From: Perkinsus olseni
Taxonomy: Eukaryota > Perkinsozoa > Perkinsida > Perkinsidae
Reading direction: 5' to 3'
Length of the DNA: 64,000 nt
Assembly (NCBI GenBank): GCA_013115135.1
Contig: JABANP010000042.1
Span: forward strand, 124,001 to 188,000
The notes below the pieces were generated by a model. The model was not told the DNA's origin, did no database searches, and saw nothing but the letters and a program-made list of their open reading frames with translations. The translations under genes were made by a program, and so were the position numbers. The first letter of the stretch is position 1, and every line of letters begins with the position of its first letter. Positions 62,305 through 64,000 of this stretch are shown in pieces.

Positions 62305-64000
62305 TTACGACCTACTTTTCATCATCATGAGCTCTGCTTTGCGCCTTGCTAACAAATTCTCAACATTTACTCTCGCACTAGATCGTTGGGAAGGACTTCG
62401 AGTCGAACTGTCCGCCCAAGAAGAGACACGCTCGTAAGGAGAGGTATCACAATAGAATGCCGAGACACGACTGACGTCCGCAGACCGTGAACGAGCGTGG
62501 CGTAGCGACAGTAGACGGCAGCTCGAGCGAGACGACAGTATCGGGGTTCCATGTAGTGACGTTGTGCTTCTTGTCAATGAAGGTCGGACACTCGGAAGAC
62601 TACCACGCTCCGTGGGGCTGCTGCTGGATATGCGTCTGCTGCTCGACCCCGACACCCCAAAGTCCAGTAGGTCATCTTCCTGGCACAACTCTCGATAGAG
62701 TGCAGGGATGTCCTGAAATTTCTCGAGGTTTAGAACTGCTAGGGTAAGCGACCTACCTGCTGCAACTGGTCCCTTATAGTTTCGGGCGATCTGATTTGCC
62801 CTATCCGATGCATTATTCGGTCCATTAGGGCATCAGAGTTCGGCGACCGATAGGGAGGAGCTCTCAACTGCCGCTCTCTGGCCTCGAGCTCTGCGATTCT
62901 CTCCTGACGAATCATTCAATCGGACGTGGGTCGAAGAAAACTTCTGTACTCTGAGCCGACGGGCCTCCTTCTCCTGACCTTCCCCCAACCGCTGCAACCG
63001 CAGAACCGTCTGGTCGCGGTCGTCCAAACGAGTGGTGAGTGCGAGCATGATATCTCTCTGCTTCGACCAAGAGCGTCTTGTACCTGAGATATCACGCTAT
63101 CGACTCGCCACAAAGGATAGCCACCTGTCCAGTTGAAGCTTGTCTGCCTCTAAAGCTTCACGCTCCCTCTCCAGGGCTGCTCCAGCTTGCCGTAGTTGCC
63201 TGAAGTACTCCTCGTTACCGTCGTTCAAAGCCGGGTGCTGCAGCTGGCTCTGGAGCTGCCGAACACGCTCAGTGAGGGCCTCGTTGGACTGCTTCTCTCT
63301 TGCAAACTCCCTGCCAAATGCGCCTCACCAAATAGCAGCTGTGAAACGCTATGCTCTAGTCTTACCTACTGGTGTACTGCAACTGACGATAGGTTTTTGC
63401 TTGGTCCTTTTCAGCCTGTCGCCTCCCTTCTTCAACCTAAGATACCCTCGTCCTTCGTCCTTTCAGGTACTCCATTACCATCTGTAGTTGTCGATCGCTC
63501 ACGCTAACACTCGACCTCTGAGCCAGTTCACTCCGCGGAGCCTCTGAAGTTCTGCCTCGTACCTGTACTCCCAGGGCGCATCCGAACTTCTGTATTCTCG
63601 GAGTTACTTGCGTATAAGAGCTTCTTGGTCCGACACGTACTCGTTCAGCACCGGAGTGTTACGAATGCTTTTCGCCCTGTTAGCGAACTTAAGTGTTGAC
63701 AACGACTCTCCGAAGGCTTCGGCCTACCGAGGAGCAAAGGATCCAGACGGCTGGAGTTTCGCCGCCGTCAGAACGTATTTTGAGTGGAAACGGAATTCTA
63801 CAGTACACGTCAGATGCGATGAATTATACGAATCTTCAGAACGAGATTCGCATAGATCAGACGATTGGGTTGAGTCCACTGAATATACTCAGCGAACAGC
63901 CATCTGTCTTTCTCTCTACCGAATGGTCGAGGGTAGGCGTAGTGATGACTCACCGCTGGTGAGATCATCGCAACCATTGCGGTGATACAGTTGCCACCGA
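62305..64000 (-). CDS. kinesin, C-terminal part (motor end plus coiled-coil stalk), 5'-truncated
   Basis: Entering from the window end, minus-strand exons give the last part of a kinesin motor domain: GGNCITAMVAMISPA, then after an intron ending CTCGGTAG, AEAFGESLSTLKFANRAKSI and RNTPVLNEY. These match the conserved LGGN...ISP and ESLSTLxFAxRAKxIxN motor motifs. The stalk follows over several exons: RRQAEKDQAKTYRQLQY, EFAREKQSNEALTERVRQLQ, ALEREREALEADKLQLDR, LDDRDQTVLRLQRLGEGQ, IRQERIAELEARERQLRA and LMDRIMHRIGQI, all coiled-coil. A Ser/Arg-rich tail (DIPALYRELCQEDDLLDFG, then many Ser) ends MMMKSRS-TGA at 62305-62307. The N-terminal motor placement indicates a plus-end-directed microtubule motor by family rule; the subfamily cannot be fixed without the rest of the motor. 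Confidence 0.8.

Overview
This window is nuclear DNA of a protist, most likely an alveolate related to Perkinsus. The lineage call is an inference. The direct evidence is a compact, gene-dense, GC-balanced layout in which most genes are cut by many 40-55 nt GT-AG introns, plus a tandem set of helical-repeat (RAP/OPR-like) proteins and tandem arrays of secreted cysteine-rich proteins. Nothing looks bacterial: there are no operons, Shine-Dalgarno sites or CRISPR arrays. Gene models were built by eye, by joining reading frames at GT/AG borders so that conserved domains stay continuous. Boundaries are firm where a family is recognised and approximate elsewhere.

Layout. 1-5 kb: three tandem + strand helical-repeat genes, the third preceded by a perfect 30-bp-stem hairpin. 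6-10 kb (- strand): a CCCH zinc-finger protein and an Aurora-like protein kinase. 10-18 kb (+): an RCC1-repeat protein, an RRM protein, UDP-glucose 6-dehydrogenase and ribosomal protein S11. 18.5-21.2 kb (-): a membrane/coiled-coil protein with a COPI-associated-like C terminus. 21.5-26.2 kb (+): two tandem Tyr/Gly/Pro/Gln-rich paralogues. 27-34 kb (+): a RING protein, a DCN1-like neddylation factor with a second small gene inside a 1.86 kb intron, and a TauE/SafE transporter. 34-35 kb (-): a small membrane coiled-coil protein. 35-37.5 kb (+): a MOT1-type molybdate/sulfate transporter. 37.7-39.7 kb (+): a coiled-coil/Lys-rich protein. 39.9-48.4 kb (+): a large CHD (CHD6-9-like) chromatin remodeller carrying a bromodomain. 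48.8-51.0 kb (+): a type II DnaJ. 51.5-54.0 kb (+): an unrecognised gene. 54.5-62 kb: three tandem secreted cysteine-rich genes surrounding a - strand pepsin-like protease. 62.3-64 kb (-): the end of a kinesin.

The most striking observation is in the protease. A 745-bp element (57408-58152) has 153-bp terminal direct repeats, TG...CA ends, an adjacent TGG-type primer-binding site, a purine tract and a 4-bp target duplication. These are the marks of a miniature LTR retrotransposon (TRIM). It sits in the protease coding sequence in the gene's own orientation, and its ends supply a plausible splice donor and acceptor that would remove it in frame. It may be a newly made intron. Other items worth a look are a bromodomain that appears to interrupt a chromodomain of the remodeller, the nested gene in the DCN1 intron, and tRNA box-B-like motifs recurring in longer introns.

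Several clearly conserved genes (kinase, RCC1 protein, remodeller, one secreted protein) carry single-base frame breaks, often at short homopolymers. Residual assembly indels are the simplest explanation, and they limit how exactly the proteins can be stated.
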